Below the pieces are notes generated by a model, which saw only the letters and a program-made list of their open reading frames with translations, ran no database searches and was not told the DNA's origin. This document shows, piece by piece, positions 62,501-64,000 of a stretch of 64,000 nt of DNA. Position numbers and translations under genes: made by a program. The stretch covers positions 9,949,754 to 10,013,753 of the forward strand of contig OX030959.1 in assembly GCA_943735955.1 (NCBI GenBank). Direction: 5' to 3'. Within the stretch, counting starts at the first letter, position 1, and each line of letters begins with the position of its first letter. Source of the DNA: Piscicola geometra (taxonomy: Eukaryota; Annelida; Clitellata; Hirudinida; Piscicolidae).

Positions 62501-64000
62501 CATGATGATGATGCTCATGATGATGATGCTCATGATGATGATGCTCATGATGATGATGATGCTCATGATGATGATGCTCATGATGATGATGCTCATGATG
62601 ATGATGCTCATGATGATGATGATGCTCATGATGATGATGATGCTCATGATGATGATGATGCTCATGATGATGATGCTCATGATGATGATGATGCTCATGA
62701 TGATGATGATGCTCATGATGATGATGCTCATGATGATGATGATGCTCATGATGATGATGCTCATGATGATGATGCTCATGATGATGATGCTCATGATGAT
62801 GATGATGCTCATGATGATGATGCTCATGATGATGATGATGCTCATGATGATGATGATGCTCATGATGATGATGCTCATGATGATGATGATGCTCATGATG
62901 ATGATGCTCATGATGATGATGCTCATGATGATGATGATGCTCATGATGATGATGATGCTCATGATGATGATGATGCTCATGATGATGATGCTCATGATGA
63001 TGTTGCTCATGATGATGATGCTCATGATGATGATGCTCATGATGATGATGATGCTCATGATGATGATGATGCTCATGATGATGATGATGCTCATGATGAT
63101 GATGCTCATGATGATGATGCTCATGATGATGATGCTCATGATGATGATGATGCTCATGATGATGATGCTCATGATGATGATGCTCATGATGATGATGCTC
63201 ATGATGATGATGCTCATGATGATGATGATGCTCATGATGATGATGATGCTCATGATGATGATGATGCTCATGATGATGATGATGCTCATGATGATGATGC
63301 TCATGATGATGATGCTCATGATGATGATGCTCATGATGATGATGCTCATGATGATGATGCTCATGATGATGTTGCTCATGATGATGATGATGCTCATGAT
63401 GATGATGATGCTCATGATGATGATGATGCTCATGATGATGATGATGCTCATGATGATGATGCTCATGATGATGATGATGCTCATGATGATGATGCTCATG
63501 ATGATGATGCTCATGATGATGATGATGCTCATGATGATGATGCTCATGATGATGATGCTCATGATGATGATGCTCATGATGATGATGCTCATGATGATGA
63601 TGATGCTCATGATGATGATGCTCATGATGATGATGCTCATGATGATGATGATGCTCATGATGATGATGATGCTCATGATGATGATGATGCTCATGATGAT
63701 GATGCTCATGATGATGATGCTCATGATGATGATGCTCATGATGATGATGATGCTCATGATGATGATGCTCATGATGATGATGATGCTCATGATGATGATG
63801 ATGCTCATGATGATGATGATGCTCATGATGATGATGATGCTCATGATGATGATGCTCATGATGATGATGCTCATGATGATGATGCTCATGATGATGATGC
63901 TCATGATGATGATGATGCTCATGATGATGATGATGCTCATGATGATGATGCTCATGATGATGATGCTCATGATGATGATGCTCATGATGATGATGATGCT
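59594..64000 (+). repeat. 15/18-bp minisatellite (array B), right end beyond window
   Basis: This is a head-to-tail array of two unit lengths, CTCATGATGATGATG (15 bp) and CTCATGATGATGATGATG (18 bp), about 270 units in an irregular but partly repeating order. Each unit carries the palindrome TCATGA. The main point variant is GTTG in place of GATG before CTCAT, at 60392, 60458, 60641, 61187, 61778, 61826, 62132, 62348, 62411, 63002 and 63371. Rarer variants are TTATG near 60359, GTTCATG near 60493 and CATGGTG near 61815. Both unit lengths are multiples of three, so reading frame is kept throughout. The - strand can be read as IIIMS/IIIIMS, but nothing suggests it is a protein. Confidence 0.97.
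61136..63560 (+). repeat. ~1.22-kb tandem duplication within array B
   Basis: GTTG variants recur at 1,224 bp (61187 to 62411, 61778 to 63002) and then at 1,239 bp (62132 to 63371), one 15-bp unit more. The order of 15- and 18-bp units after each variant also agrees. After 62132 and 63371 both read four long, one short, one long, two short, one long. Copy 1 has a private CATGGTG...GTTG change near 61815-61826. Inside each copy a 591-bp period (61187 to 61778, 62411 to 63002) marks an older duplication. Confidence 0.8.

Noticed and set aside
56705..63985. Single - strand open frame crossing array B, the island and array A
   Set aside because: Its ends lie in IIIMS and SLLFVSS repeats, and only the island part looks protein-like. 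I kept the exon-like pieces separately and rejected the fusion.

Overview
The window is almost wholly tandem-repeat DNA from a eukaryotic, probably animal, genome. Two very large minisatellite arrays flank a roughly 0.56-kb non-satellite island. Nothing looks bacterial, viral or plasmid-borne: there are no ribosome-binding-site operons, rRNA, tRNA, transposase or CRISPR. Pure CA and CAT microsatellites next to a GC-rich, exon-like island with plausible intron borders point to an animal. The species cannot be named from what is here.

Region 1 (1-59034) is one uninterrupted array of a 13-bp unit, consensus GACAAAGAGAAGA on the + strand, about 4,500 copies, running off the left edge. The + strand is nearly all purine. 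Point variants and occasional 11-bp units serve as markers. They show that the array grew by repeated segmental duplication: 50, 390, 893, 895 and 1,576 bp events, a tandem duplication with a 10,655-bp period (17.9-28.6 kb copied to 28.6-38.4 kb), and a higher-order repeat of about 2.2 kb filling 41.7-55.1 kb. Very long open frames cross this array on both strands. I regard them as artefacts of a repeat with no stop codon in any frame, and I annotate no protein here.

Region 2 (59035-59593) is the only complex sequence. It holds a pure (CA)38 tract, an imperfect CAT tract and, on the - strand, two short coding-like stretches. One contains a perfect C-x2-C-x4-H-x4-C zinc-knuckle pattern. Joining them across a 127-bp intron made largely of the (TG)38 tract keeps one reading frame. 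This is the only candidate gene fragment, and confidence is low to moderate.

Region 3 (59594-64000) is a second array of interspersed 15-bp and 18-bp units (CTCAT followed by GATGATGATG-type triplets), about 270 copies, running off the right edge. It has its own nested duplications with periods near 591 and 1,224 bp.

No genes work together here. The interest lies in the satellite architecture, its recent amplification history, and the exon-like island between the arrays.
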